A stretch of DNA of 64,000 nt, taken from assembly GCA_023313575.1 (NCBI GenBank), contig JAJTTP010000002.1, forward strand, positions 3,720,001 to 3,784,000, written 5' to 3'. Positions 1 to 11,138 of the stretch are shown piece by piece. Source of the stretch: Eutypella sp. D-1 (Eukaryota; Ascomycota; Sordariomycetes; Xylariales; Diatrypaceae). Every line of letters begins with the position of its first letter. Within the stretch, counting starts at the first letter, position 1. The notes beneath the pieces are model-generated. The model saw only the letters and a program-made list of their open reading frames with translations. It had not been told where the DNA came from and did not search any database. A program made the position numbers and the translations under genes.

Positions 1-778
1 ACGAACGATCAGGCCGTAATAGAGATATGTGCGATGTGTGTGTCATAGATATGGACCTTACTACTACTCGCTTTTATGTGTATGGACGTGTTATGATGTG
101 ATGCTGGGTATGGTGACTGCTGATATAATATCTTTTGTGTGTATATAGTTGGCCCGGTATGTATGTATGTACTTAGGGAGGGATGCATGTAGAGCATGTG
201 GTGTTGCTACCGCGTCTACATATCTCAATCTCGTGCCGTGTTTTCAGTGTATGATAGGGCATCTATCTATCTACCCTAATTGAATTGTAGTATATCGGCA
301 TGATATTGACAGGTCACACCTCACCTCACCTCACTACACCTCTAACCGGTCCAGCGCCGCCCACCACCGTAATACACACACACGTACATACATACCCAGA
401 TTCTTTTTTTCCCCATACAATAACGCCGATGACCACTGGTGAAGACAGTAGGAGTAGAGTTCGTTGTGTGGAGGGAATGGTCTAGTCTTTTTTGTTTGTT
501 TGTTTCTTTCTTTCCCCTCTTGCTTATGTGACGCCGTGTTATGTAGGTGGATTGGATATACACTCAAGTCAGACTTTCAACGTTATCGGTTTTTATACAT
601 ACATGAGGTGGTGCCATTCCCACCTCCCGTCTCTCTCCTCTCCTCTTGTCTGCTCTCCTTTACTGACCGCGACCGGCCGACCGCAGCTCCTTACCGCGTT
701 ACATTATAGTGTACAGCAGAGCACGCGCGGGTCTGCGTCCGACATCAGGCTGGTCGGGGGGGGGGGTGGGGGGTCGGT
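1..778. other. Intergenic, no gene seen
   Basis: I see no convincing gene here. The stretch holds simple-sequence tracts: a short ATGT repeat near 158-172, a CACCT repeat near 316-340 and a G-rich run at 756-773 just beyond the TIM50 stop. Short open frames lack codon bias and recognisable domains. It probably contains the TIM50 3' UTR and the flank of a gene outside the window. Confidence 0.5.
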
Positions 779-2684
779 CTATTTCCTGCTCGGGTCGCTA
801 GCCGAGGCTGATTCCGAGTTGGATGGTGGGGCCGAGGGCAGGAACCAGCCGGTGAAGGAGGACTTCATGCTGCTCATAGCCTCGGCCTGGGCCTTCTCCT
901 GGGCGGCCTGCTCGTCCTTGAGCCACTTCTCGCCGTTCTCGCGGATCTCGCGCTCAAGGATCTCGTAGTTGCGCTGCCCGCGCTCCCGCGCGATGTCCTG
1001 CAGCATCTTGCCCTGCGCGAACGCCTCTAGCTGGCTCTGCTCCCCGTCCGCCGGAACCATCATGCTCATCTTGCTCGGCTTCAGTCCCAGCATGTTGCCC
1101 AGGAATCCCATACCGGAGGCCCGCGACCCCTTGCGCTTCTCCGCTTCTAGCTGCTTGTGGAATTCTGCCCGCGCCAGCGCCTCCCGTCGCGCGAACTCCG
1201 TCGGTATGTGCTTCCCCTCGAACGATCGCAATACCTTGCGCACGTCCCGGTACTGCATCGTGTGCACGTACTCGAGGAATGGGATCAGCGATACCAGTTC
1301 CGTGTCCTTCGGGTCTCCTGTCCATGGTGGTAGCACGATTGCGTTCTCCGGCTGCGCCTGCACGTGCGCTGCCTTGGAGTCGATGATGATGACTTTGGAG
1401 AGGTCGCGGTTTAGGTAGGAGAGGTCCTGTGATTCGTTGCGTTAGCTGATGGGTACGGTACTGGTGGTGTGGGTGAAACAAAAAAAGGGGGGGCGGCGAG
1501 GGATAAAGAAAAGGGGGAAAAGGACTGACCTTGACGATCTCGCCGTCCTTGTACTTGGTGGCCTCGCGGAACAGGGGCCAAACAATGAAGCGGAAGGGGT
1601 CGAGCTTGCGCACGAGGGGCTCGCCCATGGCGTAGGGCACGCTGGTGAAGAGGACCAGCTCGTAGTACTGGCTCAGGTAACGCAGGAAGTAGTCGACGCC
1701 GGGCCGCTTGGCGACGCGCCAGCCGTGCTCGCGCGTCCACTCGCTGTGGACCAGCATGTCCTCGAGGCTGATACACAGGGTGTAGGGGCGCTCGAACATG
1801 GGATCGGGGTCCGGCAGCAGCTTGTCGAACGCCGGCTCGCGGTAGTAGTCCAGGATGCCGGACTGTCGCGCCACGGCCCGCTTCCACCATAGGGCCGGGG
1901 TCCAGCCGTTGGGCACGTCGCCGTGCGCCTTCTGCTCGGCCTCGTCTTCCCAGTCCCGGCCCAGGTAGGCGACGCCGCCGATGGCGCCGAATAAGGCGGA
2001 CCACCCCATGATCTTGGCGATCATGTTCCGGCGCTTGTCGGTGGACGAGACGTAGGCGGAGGCCGGGAGTTCGCCGCGGCCACGACCGCCGCCGCCGCCG
2101 CCGGTGCTGCCGGACCCCGCCTCCGGAGTCTCGGGCACCTGCTCCAATGCCCCCAAGGAGGTGGCCTTGTCGCTGGCGCCGCTCGTCTCGCGCTCGAGGG
2201 TGGAGGGGATGCCCTGGGTGAGATCGGGCAGGGAGCTTAGATCGGGTTTCGTTTCGGGTGCGTCGGCCTCAGCCGCCCCCGTAGACGCCGCATTGGGAGG
2301 CTGTAGAGGTGTTGAGGGAGGGGGATGGGGAGAGGAGGATGCCTGTTGCTGCTGTTGTTGCTGCTGCTGCTGCTGCTGTGTTTGTTGTGGTTTTTGTTGC
2401 TGGTTTTGTTGGTGTTGTTGGGGCTGCTGTTTTGACTGCTTCTGCTGCTGTTGCTGTTGCTGCTGTTGAGATTGAGATGGAGATTGATTCGGATTGGACC
2501 TTGGTGGTGGTTTCGAGGGTTTCTTGTTATCGGCCAAGCCTCGCAGCCATATCGTCGTCGTTGTCGGGCCGGCTCTCGCTATCCGTGTCCTTAAGGAGGA
2601 GGAGGAGGAGGAGGAGAAGGCTATCCCGGGTGTTCTGAGAGTACCTGGCGATCGCGCGACCTGCGCGAAAGCTCTGGAGAGCAT
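779..2684 (-). CDS. TIM50: Mitochondrial inner-membrane translocase subunit TIM50
   Basis: TIM50 is the intermembrane-space receptor of the TIM23 complex and hands presequence proteins from TOM to TIM23. Two exons, 2684..1530 and 1426..779, are joined by a 103-bp intron (GTCAGT donor, CACAG acceptor), giving about 600 residues. The N-terminus is a Ser/Arg-rich mitochondrial presequence. A Gln-rich tract follows (residues about 69-114), then a Gly run, one membrane segment near 221-242, and the FCP1/NLI-like phosphatase fold from about 300 (YTLCISLEDMLVHSEW, LVLFTSVPYAM, then KVIIIDSK after the intron). The catalytic DxDxT motif of true phosphatases is degenerate (SLEDM), as is normal for TIM50. 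The protein is longer than yeast Tim50 mainly because of the Gln-rich linker. Reading through the intron gives an artefactual 576-residue frame. The family call is firm. Confidence 0.95.
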
Positions 2685-3470
2685 CTTCTAGATTATGGGA
2701 AAACGAGCAAGCCGATTACCAGGGTCCAGGGTTGAAGAATAAAGAAAGAAAGAAAGAAAGAAGAAGAAAAAAGAGAGAAAAAGAAGGGTGTTGGGGGGTT
2801 GAGGGAAACAATTGGTAGTGGCAGAGTTTAAAGCCTTGAGTGCTAACCTTAACTAACTGCAGGTGTATCGTGAAAAAGTATACATATGGAAACTTATGAT
2901 AATGATAATGTGCGACGATGGTTTTGGTCCGAGTGAGTGGGAGCAGATAATTAGTTAACTAAAAAAGAAAAAAAAAATTATGACTTCAATCCCTTCAATC
3001 AGGCGGGCGCAATGACATAGGGTAGGTAAGTACCTGCCTGGCTAAGTACATACCTAGGTACATACCTGTAACTACAAGTCAAGCCACACTTTCTACCTCT
3101 TCTATCTAACGAGTTATGCAAGCAAGTTATGCAGTCACAAATGGAATCCCTGGAATCCCTGGAATTCATCCATCCACCTGGAAGCAACTGGAACCCCGCA
3201 ATGGTACCTAGGTACCTACCTAGGTAGGTAGTGGCGGGATTAGGACATCCATGGATCTCTGGACCCAGGCCCCACCTATACTGTATGTACAATGCAACCC
3301 GGAATATGTAATATGTGTACATAGACTTCTTCCGTCTTCCGTCTTTCAACATTTATTTCATTTAAGTATCATCCAGTACCTAGGTAATTGCCGGACGCAT
3401 ATATTGAATTTGCCATTTTCCCCCTCCCGTCCCCTCCCCTCCCGTCCCCTCCCCTCCCTTCCCTTACTCA

Positions 3471-3514
3471 TCTGGCAATCTGGCAATCTGGCAATCTGGC
3501 AATCTGGCAATCTG
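3471..3514. repeat. 8-bp tandem repeat TCTGGCAA, about 5.5 copies
   Basis: Five perfect head-to-tail copies of TCTGGCAA plus a partial copy lie in the upstream region of the F-box-like gene. A pure array of this kind is probably length-variable. Confidence 0.9.
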
Positions 3515-3570
3515 ATTACTCTCTTCTTCTTCATCTTATCTCATCACACACCTCCAAGAACCCACGATTG

Positions 3571-3594
3571 CGACGACGACGACGACGACGACGA
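3571..3594. repeat. Trinucleotide repeat (CGA)8
   Basis: Eight uninterrupted CGA units, followed by scattered CGAC/ACGA units to about 3640. It lies upstream of the F-box-like gene and is probably non-coding. Confidence 0.9.
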
Positions 3595-3876
3595 TAAACA
3601 CGACGACCACAACGACGACCACAACGACGACGGAAACCGCAAATACATACTATCCTCATCATCACCGCCTTACTTATACACTACCATCTACATACACAGC
3701 AACCATGACAGCCAAGAGCGCTGCGTTCTAAGAGGGTGGTCGTCATCCGATGAACCAGAACCAGTTCAGTTCAACGATGAACGATGGCACCACCCTCGGG
3801 ATGCCCTCGTCGTATTGACCTACCACCGTCTTTAATAGTAGAATCATTATTTTGATTGTCTGCTGTCTGCTGTCTG

Positions 3877-3908
3877 CATCCGACCATCCGACCATCCGAC
3901 CATCCGAC
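3877..3908. repeat. 8-bp tandem repeat CATCCGAC, 4 copies
   Basis: Four perfect copies of CATCCGAC lie about 130 bp upstream of the start codon at 4036, within the likely promoter or 5' UTR. Confidence 0.9.
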
Positions 3909-4035
3909 CATACGGACTTCACGCTGGGAATACACGGGGAATTCCCCACCACCACAGGTTATCACTCACACAAATACCATCGTTACCCCCCCGTAGATAC
4001 CCCCCCGTAGATACTCCCCCGTGCCCTCACCCAAA

Positions 4036-5004
4036 ATGCGCCGCCGTTCCGGTACCGGGCGCAAGTCCCACCCGCAAGGCGCTGCTTTCCATCCAACCCC
4101 CGCCAGCTCCGCTCTACCATCCGCCTACACCACCGACGCCGAGGCCGACATCGCCGACGACATCGCCGACGACATCGCCAACATATCCATCAGCGACATC
4201 ACTGGTGACGTCCCCATTGCCAATGCCCCCAGGCCCAAGAAGCCCAAGCCTAAACCTTTCCGCTTCCTCGACCTCCCCTACGACTTGCGCCTCGAGGTAT
4301 ACGACTACCACTTCGCTGCTACCGGCAACGTGCTCGACCTAGACCCCGACAACTATCGACGCATCCACCTGAAGCTCGCCATTCTGCGCACTTGTCGCAC
4401 CATTTACCGCGAAGCCGCCTATCTATTCTGGAGTACTCACCCCGTCCGCATCTTCCCCACCCACCCGGGACGCTTCTTCAAAACCAAGAAGCCCCTCTTG
4501 GCTCGCCTCAAACCCACCCAGCGCCGCTCTATCACCTCCCTCGAGCTCCGCCTCGGCCCCGGCTGGAGTAAACCCCCACGTGGCTGGGTCGTCAACCCGG
4601 ACCTCGGTCTCGCCCATTGTTCCAACGTCCGCAAAGTCACCGTCTTCGTCGAGTGCGACCCCGGAAACGAGATTTTCCGAGGCTTCCGCCGGGCCGAGGG
4701 TTTTTACGAGGGGTTCTCGAAGTCGCTGCTCGAGAAGGTGCTCGACGAGATGCCCTGGGTCCACCACGTCGAGTTCGACGCCTGGCCCAGTGTCCGGAAG
4801 TCGGGCGCCCTCCTGCAGGGACTGCTGGGCGTCGTGGCCGAGCGCGGCCTGGAGCGGGGCTGGGGACCTGAGAGGGGCTGGACAGATGCCGAGGAGGTGG
4901 AAGAGCCTCCCAAGTCGCTGCTGGAGCTCAACGCCCCGATCCTGTCGGCGCCCGAACTGCAGAACCTGCTGCTCCCCGGCGCCAGTGTAGAAGCTTTGGC
5001 ATGA
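4036..5004 (+). CDS. F-box/2EXR-like fungal hypothetical protein
   Basis: Single-exon gene of 322 residues. I chose ATG 4036 (context CCAAAATG) over an in-frame GTG five codons upstream. After a basic, low-complexity N-terminus with an IADD repeat (about residues 40-65) comes a block typical of the large fungal F-box/2EXR families: FRFLDLPYDLRLEVYDYH near residue 75, then an LAILRTCRTIYREAAYLFW segment near 115. Members are thought to act as substrate adaptors of SCF ubiquitin ligases or as protein-interaction scaffolds, but most are uncharacterised. No function can be assigned. The codon use is strongly GC-biased like the housekeeping genes, which supports a real gene. Confidence 0.75.
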   Translation: MRRRSGTGRKSHPQGAAFHPTPASSALPSAYTTDAEADIADDIADDIANISISDITGDVPIANAPRPKKPKPKPFRFLDLPYDLRLEVYDYHFAATGNVLDLDPDNYRRIHLKLAILRTCRTIYREAAYLFWSTHPVRIFPTHPGRFFKTKKPLLARLKPTQRRSITSLELRLGPGWSKPPRGWVVNPDLGLAHCSNVRKVTVFVECDPGNEIFRGFRRAEGFYEGFSKSLLEKVLDEMPWVHHVEFDAWPSVRKSGALLQGLLGVVAERGLERGWGPERGWTDAEEVEEPPKSLLELNAPILSAPELQNLLLPGASVEALA

Positions 5005-5010
5005 GCATAA

Positions 5011-5083
5011 GCGTGGGCGTGGGCGTGAGCATGAGGATGGGAGTCGGCGTGGGCGTCGGCGTGGGCGCGGGCGTGGGTATGGT
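5011..5083. repeat. Minisatellite of GCGTGG-type hexamers
   Basis: Imperfect head-to-tail GCGTGG, GCGTGA and GCATGA hexamers lie immediately 3' of the F-box-like gene stop, probably in its 3' UTR. Confidence 0.7.
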
Positions 5084-5679
5084 CAGGCATGGAATATGAA
5101 ATCGGTTTGGCGCCCGCCTACCTACACATACTGAGAGAAATTTGGTATTAAACATGGAACTTGGAAAGGCGGCGTTAGGCATTAGGCATTAGGAAGCATT
5201 AGGCATTATTATTGTATCTGGGAACGATTCCACACTCACTGTATATTACGACGACACGACGCAACACAACACGACTTAAACGGGGTCTTATATCTTACAT
5301 CTGCATCCAATGGATAAAACCTGACCCCTCTACTCAAATATACCACCATCCGCAAGGTTCGTTTGGACCAGCCTAAACATACAGACGGTCTGTACCTAAT
5401 TAGGTGCTGTGCTGTGCTGTGCTTGTGCTGTTTTATGCGTCTCGGATATTGTTACGTTTCATAAGCCTAGGAGTAGGTAAATTTGTAGATTTCGTGATAT
5501 AGATGGATCCTAGCCGCATTCCCGGATGCTTACCTACTATGTAGTTGATATGTAGTAATCACAAGCGCTAACCGATTTCAAAGTGTGTGGACCTATAAAA
5601 AAAAAGGGGGGAGGGGGGCCGCGGGAAGAATGTGCCTTATTACCTTAATACTTACGTACTTACTTTACCCCTATTTACG

Positions 5680-5698
5680 CCCCACTGTAATAGTGGGG
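5680..5698. repeat. Short perfect hairpin CCCCACT-5-AGTGGGG
   Basis: Two perfectly complementary 7-base arms flank a 5-base loop (GTAAT). No function is evident. It could be a remnant of a transposon end. Confidence 0.5.
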
Positions 5699-6786
5699 TT
5701 ACTTGCTTCCCACTTGTTCACAGCACATGGGAAACAAAATATTTGCTTGTGATACAGGGGGTTTGAGATGGGGTAGTCCGGTTGGTATTTATTTAACTTC
5801 CGAGCACGCGCTTTGCCGCCGGCCCCCTCCCTCCTTCGCCTCTCTCATCGCGGCGGGCTATTACAGCGGCGTGACGGCGAGTGTGACTAGTAAGGAGTCA
5901 CTATTTAAGTCAGCGTTGGTTTGTTATTATTTTTAAGGGGTTAAGGGGAAGGGGGTTCTTAACCTCTCTCCCCCCCTGAAAGGTATGGTCGCGGCCCGGA
6001 TACTTGTACTTCGTCTCTTCTAAAAAAGGCCGTGGGATGCCTCTCCCCCGGAAGGGGGGCCAAGAGCGCGTTAGTTTGTATTATATTACAGAATGGGCTG
6101 AGCGATAAGTGTAAATGTAGGTATATATGGCTAGTCGTTTAAGCGGAGTGGGATGACGATGACAAGCATTAGGTATCGTTAATTTTTTATATTCTATTAT
6201 ATTACGAATATATATCAGAAAATATCCGCACTAACTGAATATCCTGACTTAATAAGGGTCTGCGCGTGTACCATTTTTGGCCTCCTATTTGTTTCATGCA
6301 AGGCTGAGGCTTTGAAGTTTATATGTCTCAATTGCAAGTTTCATGCAAGTAAGCCAGCGCTATCTGCTTGCCGTAGGTATACTTTGTAGTGATGTAAAAA
6401 GGGATCTGTTGTGTATTGTGCTACTATAATGTATAGTATCGAGTCCTGAATTGATTAGCAGCGTGTAAGAGGAGAGACATATAAATAGTAGTCAACATGC
6501 ACGGTTTGCACCACATTTACATCAGCCTGCTTACCCCGAAACCGAGTCCTTTTTAAAAAGGCGAACCAAGTGAAACAATCAGTAAGGGGCAGCCTGACGC
6601 CATAATATCCGACCAAAAAGGCTCTGATTTTCGAGCTCGATTATAGCGAACAGGAGTATTATTTATACTCTCGGTATTAATTCAATACCTTGCTCCAGAT
6701 TTTAACTTGATTTAACGCGACCTAAAGAGTGTACGGAAAGATTAAAGCTTTTACAATCCAACCAGCCTTATTTATGCTTCAATAAT

Positions 6787-9143
6787 ATGCCACAAAGCAG
6801 ACATTTATCTCGCTTTGTAGCTAGGCTACGTGGGAATCGGAAGAGCCTCTTCACCGTACTATCCAGGCGGGACAAAGCTCTCCTGGCATGTATCATGATA
6901 ACTGGTTTCGTCTTCACATTGAACCTGGCTACAGTGATCTTTATTATTATCTTCAAGGGGGGCAGGCATAACCTCGGTGACCTCTATACGCGGGACTGCG
7001 ACAAGATGAAGCTCATCAATATCTTGGTTCATCTTATTATAAACGCACTTTCCACTGTTGTGCTCTCAGCAAGCAGCTTCTGCGCCCAGTTGCTGATTGC
7101 CCCGACCAGAGCGGAAGTGACAAGGGCCCACAAGAATGGTGAGTGGGTTGATATCGGGGCACCTAGCACCCGTAATCTTCTCAAAGGTCACATTTCGATT
7201 ACGCGAAGGTTCTTGTGGACGTTGTTGGTCTTCACTTCTATTCCTCTACATTTACTGTTGGTATACCCCACGTTCCCCTCCATCCGCATAGTATCCCCGT
7301 TAACCAATCCCAGTTGGAATTCGGTGTTCTTTTCCACCATCCCCGTTGACGACTATCTGGTAGCACATGTCACGAAGGATTATGAAGCTGATCAAGGTCC
7401 GTGGAACTATACTATATCCAGCGTTGGCTATCACAAGGGAATGCCCTGGGAGGAGCCACTTCCTCGCGGCCGATATAACCGAAACCTACACACCATGCTC
7501 CGGACGGGTGCTCTTGAACGCTTAGATAAGCGTGAATGTATGAAGCGGTACCTTGACACCACGATTCGCCATAAAGATGTTGTTATCGTTTCCGCAAATA
7601 CCTCTATGAGCGATGGTGACAGCTTGGACGTGGAGCACCCACATTCGTCGCTGATCGATGTTTATCAGAACATCAAAAGTGGCCCAAAATGGATGTGGCG
7701 AGTGAACTGGCTATGTTCGGGGTTTAAGAGATACGTCAGACACGGTGATGCTCTGAAAACCCTGAATCCGAAGGCATGGTGCACTTCGGACTTTTTGCTC
7801 CCCAAGGTGGAGTCATGGGCGGTGCGTTCCGTCTATATGAATGCGACCCAATTTGTCGTTCGTGAAGCTTCAATACCTGTTGATTATTGTCTCTCGGCTG
7901 GAGTTGAGACTTCTCGTGGCGGCTGCGCTATTCGCTACAGTCTGGTCCTCATTACGGTGGTCACCCTCGCCAATTTCGTCAAACTGCTTTGCATGTGTGC
8001 CGTATGGTTCATACACAGACGCCATCAGGATGCCGTGGCAGCAGGTGATTGGCATCAGCAACCCCTTGTCACCCTGGGCGATGCAATGTCCAGTTTCTTA
8101 TCTCATGCGGACGCGACCACAAGTGGCTACGCCTTGCTAGAGCGCGAAGACTGCGCCAATGGAGCCCTCAAGGCAATTGGCGAGAAATCGCTCGATCGGG
8201 CTGAATCAAGAATGAATCGACTTCGCCATCACAAACAATTCTTCCAAGGTGCAAGCAAAACTCAGTGGCTCTTTGTCATCATCTCGTAAGTTTGGATGTG
8301 ACTCCAGTGTCTGTGGTCCCGGAATTGACTCGTTGTTTCAGCATTATTGGCTACATTGGCCTTTCTATTTGGGTTCTCATCGAAGGGATTAAAAACCTTT
8401 TAAACCATGAGCAGCATACCGACCTCTTGTCGCTCGGAAGGATGGGCCTAGGCACGCAGCAGGACTACTCAATTAATCTAACGGCGACGTGGACCAGGCT
8501 CGGGCAAAGCGCCTTCTACGTCACTGCGGTAATAGCTAACGGGATCCAACTCGGCGCGAGCCTCATATGGTACTTCAGCAACTCCCTCCTCACCTCGATG
8601 TTCGTATCCCGTTCTTGGGCGTTGTTCATCCACAAGCCTCAATGTCTACGGGTTTCCACACCAAGCGGCAAACAAAAGAGTTCTTACTTCCTCTCTTTAC
8701 CGTTCCGATATAGTATGCCACTTTCGGCCTGCTCAATACTTCTTCACTGGCTTCTCTCTCAAAGCTGGTTCGTCATTCAGACCAGGGTGTATACTTCCAC
8801 TGGAGAGGAGGCGGACGATGGCTTTTTACGAAACCCCTCTCTTGACTCATCCGTCCTTGGATATTCGTCTATAGGAATCGTCCTCTCTCTGGTCACCCTT
8901 GTATTATTCCTGATTGGCCTAGTGGCCCTAGGGTCCCGTAGGCTTCCTTATCGTCGCGCTCATAGCGTTATGAACAGCGAAGTTATCCGCATGCCTTTAG
9001 TTTCTACTTGTAGTGCAGCTATTGCGGCAGCATGCCATGTACATACTGCAGATGAGGACATAGATACATCAGAGATCGAATGGGTTCAGGTAGAAGGAGT
9101 AAGATGGACCTTTCGACCATCCACTAAAAACAGACCTGTTTAA
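6787..9143 (+). CDS. DUF6536-type multi-pass membrane protein
   Basis: Two exons, 6787..8285 and 8342..9143, are split by a 56-bp intron (GTAAGT donor, TTTCAG acceptor); the product is 766 residues. The N-terminal third matches the fungal DUF6536 architecture: a first membrane helix (about 35-56), a DC-containing loop, a second helix ending in a Ser-rich stretch, then QLLIAPTRAEVTRAHKNG with the conserved PTR and AH residues, a DIGAPSTRNL segment, and a third helix. Further helices fall near 375-400 and several in exon 2 (about 500, 550, 600, 690). The last 60 residues are acidic and probably cytosolic. The family is widespread in Pezizomycotina and has no known biochemical role. It stands alone between two long non-coding stretches. 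Confidence 0.85.
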
Positions 9144-11138
9144 AAGAAGCTAGGCATGCTGATAGATAGTGGTGGCTATCATTTCAATGTATACTATATA
9201 AATTTGTTAGGGATCTTGGGCGCAGAGTGAGAGATAGTAGCTGGAGAGGCATTGCGAGAGCATTGTAGTATAGGTAGAGGTCGAATAGTTATTGAACTTT
9301 GGCTTATTTTTAAAGCCACGGGGGTGAAGCCCTTTTATTTATAGATAATTCTAGTTTATCGTAGCCTGCAGAACAGGGGGGAGGGGGAGGGCGCTGGTAG
9401 CGCCCCTGCCCCTTTATGATGTGACAAAATTATACCACATGTTTTTTTTTATCACGGCCTGTTGAGCCTTAATTAGAATAGGGGTACTATAAAAAGGGGG
9501 AATCGGATATAGGCGATCACGTGAGCCGTATCTCCAGGGATCGGCAGGGTATATATAGGCCCAGGGCACCCCCGTCCTGTGACTAGAAGATCGTCTTCTC
9601 TTTTTATGCCAATCTATGATTTTCCTACGTATTATTTTCGATCTATAGACGTGACAGCTTTATTAATTTTAATCTCTTGTATGATACATCCATACGGAGT
9701 TTCTTTTAAACACGGTTATGAAGATACTTAAAGTGCTTAATAATCGTTTATAATATCACATGTCATAACTCTCACAGGAGTGACAGTGGCAGGAGGTCCT
9801 TGACGTCCATATTGACAACTCGAGAACTGTGTGGCAAATTGCGATTGCACTTTCTTTAGCTGGATTCCTATCTGCCTTCGCACTTGAGCACTTGAAAAAG
9901 TTGAGGAAGAATGACACTAAGTCTGGACTTAAAGAGCAGGAGGTAAACCGAGGCGCCGAGGAGGAGGAAACACTGGCAAAAGGTTTACGCCAGAAAAGGC
10001 TACATAATGAGGCGTCGAGGTTTCGAAAAAGCAGTATCTTCTTGGACTTCAAGTGTTCTCACTTTAAATCGACGACTTAAAACAGCCCGTCTAAGCCTTT
10101 GGTCGCCGGGACTACCTTTCGTGAAACTGATCGGACCAGGCCCGTTTCGAGAAGCTCCCTGTGTGACACCTCTCTCAGCTTATTCGGGCTCTTGTGGTCC
10201 CATCCGGGTGTCATGTGGACGTGGTCCGCGATGGCATTGCGGGGGGCACCGGCATCGAAGATTCGCCTCGTGTGCGTTGCAAGGCACAATGTCAGAACTG
10301 TAGACAGCCCCGAGTGGCTTCCGCTCCGCTAATGATGATGACATCAGGAATAACTTCGGTGTAAGTCATGTTACAAACAAGACTAGGGAGTGATGCGATA
10401 GATGATATAACTTTGAAAAAGAGCCGACTGTCTTCTTTTTTTTTTTTTTTTTTGGCAGGCCTCGTATAGAGTACAAGATAACCGGGTTGGCTTTTGTTAT
10501 GGTTGAACGCCTCTGCGGGGTTAAGTTACTCTGCGAACTACATATATCGAGGTGCCTACCACTGCTGTGTACGCCCCCTAGATTTGTACAACAGGCATTT
10601 AAGCAGCTCCTCGCCGTTTATTTGTGTGCTTACTCCTTTCCTTCATCCAATATTATATTGCTGCCTCGATATGTACTGAGCGTTGGGGCCAGCGCCGATA
10701 GCCGAGCTCGGTCACAGTGGCATAACCAGCAGTCGCCTAGCAAACAATACCATCTGCAATTTTGATCGTCCCGCATTCCCTGATACATCACAGATTCTGC
10801 AGCACCTATCCGGTATAGTGCATGTATTTCAGAGGGATAGGTAACTCCGACCGGGCTTGAGTGCACCGCGAAGAAAAGTTGGAATGAACTACATCCCTTC
10901 CCAAAACCATTAATCGAGTGACCATATTAACCCTTACTTTTACCTTTATCACCCGAAGGAGAAGGCTGGCGGCACTACGCGGAGTGGTTGATAGGTATTG
11001 GCCCCTGATTTAATGAAAAAGGCAAACGGTTACATTATGCTAAATAAGGGTCAAAGGTGTGATGAATAAGGTGATACTTGAGTATCTAACTCCATGTAAT
11101 TACTGTAAATACCACGTAGTCTGCCACCAAGCCTGCCA
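9144..11138. other. Intergenic, possible solo LTR and poly-T
   Basis: No convincing gene. GC-runs near 9375-9412 are followed by a possible solo LTR (listed separately). An open stretch at about 9805-10080 encodes one hydrophobic helix and a charged tail, but it has no ATG start and no known match, so I do not call it. An 18-base T run lies at 10436-10453. The remainder has only short unrelated frames. Confidence 0.5.
9460..9656. mobile_element. Possible solo LTR (low confidence)
   Basis: The segment starts with TGTTGAGCC and ends with GTGACA. It contains a TATATATAGG promoter-like core and a downstream C-rich to CT-rich transition typical of fungal LTR transcription starts. No target-site duplication is visible and no second copy lies in the window. 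It could equally be an ordinary promoter-like sequence. Confidence 0.25.

Larger units (their letters stand above)
2685..4035. other. Intergenic with dense simple repeats
   Basis: This region separates the TIM50 start from the downstream F-box-like gene. It holds a GAAA microsatellite (about 2742-2790), several ACCTAGGTA-type palindromic tracts (3026-3070 and 3205-3230), a pyrimidine-rich CCCTCCC tract (3418-3465), and three short tandem arrays listed separately. Short frames here are repetitive and not credible as genes. The promoters of both neighbours must lie within it. Confidence 0.6.
5005..6786. other. Intergenic, repeats and possible degraded mobile DNA
   Basis: No gene recognised. 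Just after the upstream stop lies a GCGTGG minisatellite (about 5011-5083), then GCATTAG repeats (5173-5205) and a GCTGT repeat (5403-5430). From 5590 to 6080 the sequence alternates G/C runs with AT-rich spacers and includes a perfect hairpin at 5680-5698. It looks like worn mobile DNA, but no element could be named. From 6100 to 6786 it is AT-rich and probably promoter-proximal to the membrane protein gene. Confidence 0.5.

Noticed and set aside
954..1529. C-terminal half of a 576-residue open frame through the TIM50 locus
   Set aside because: It reads through the 103-bp intron into a wrong frame; the spliced model restores the conserved TIM50 C-terminus.
2309..2638. Poly-Ala/Val and poly-Cys frames opposite TIM50
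   Set aside because: Products of the antisense of the CAG repeat encoding the Gln-rich tract.
3471..3908. CRISPR-like arrays of short repeats
   Set aside because: The 8-bp units are directly head-to-tail with no spacers; these are microsatellites in a eukaryotic genome.
9805..10080. Open stretch with one hydrophobic helix and a charged tail
   Set aside because: No ATG start, no family match and no clear splice partner.
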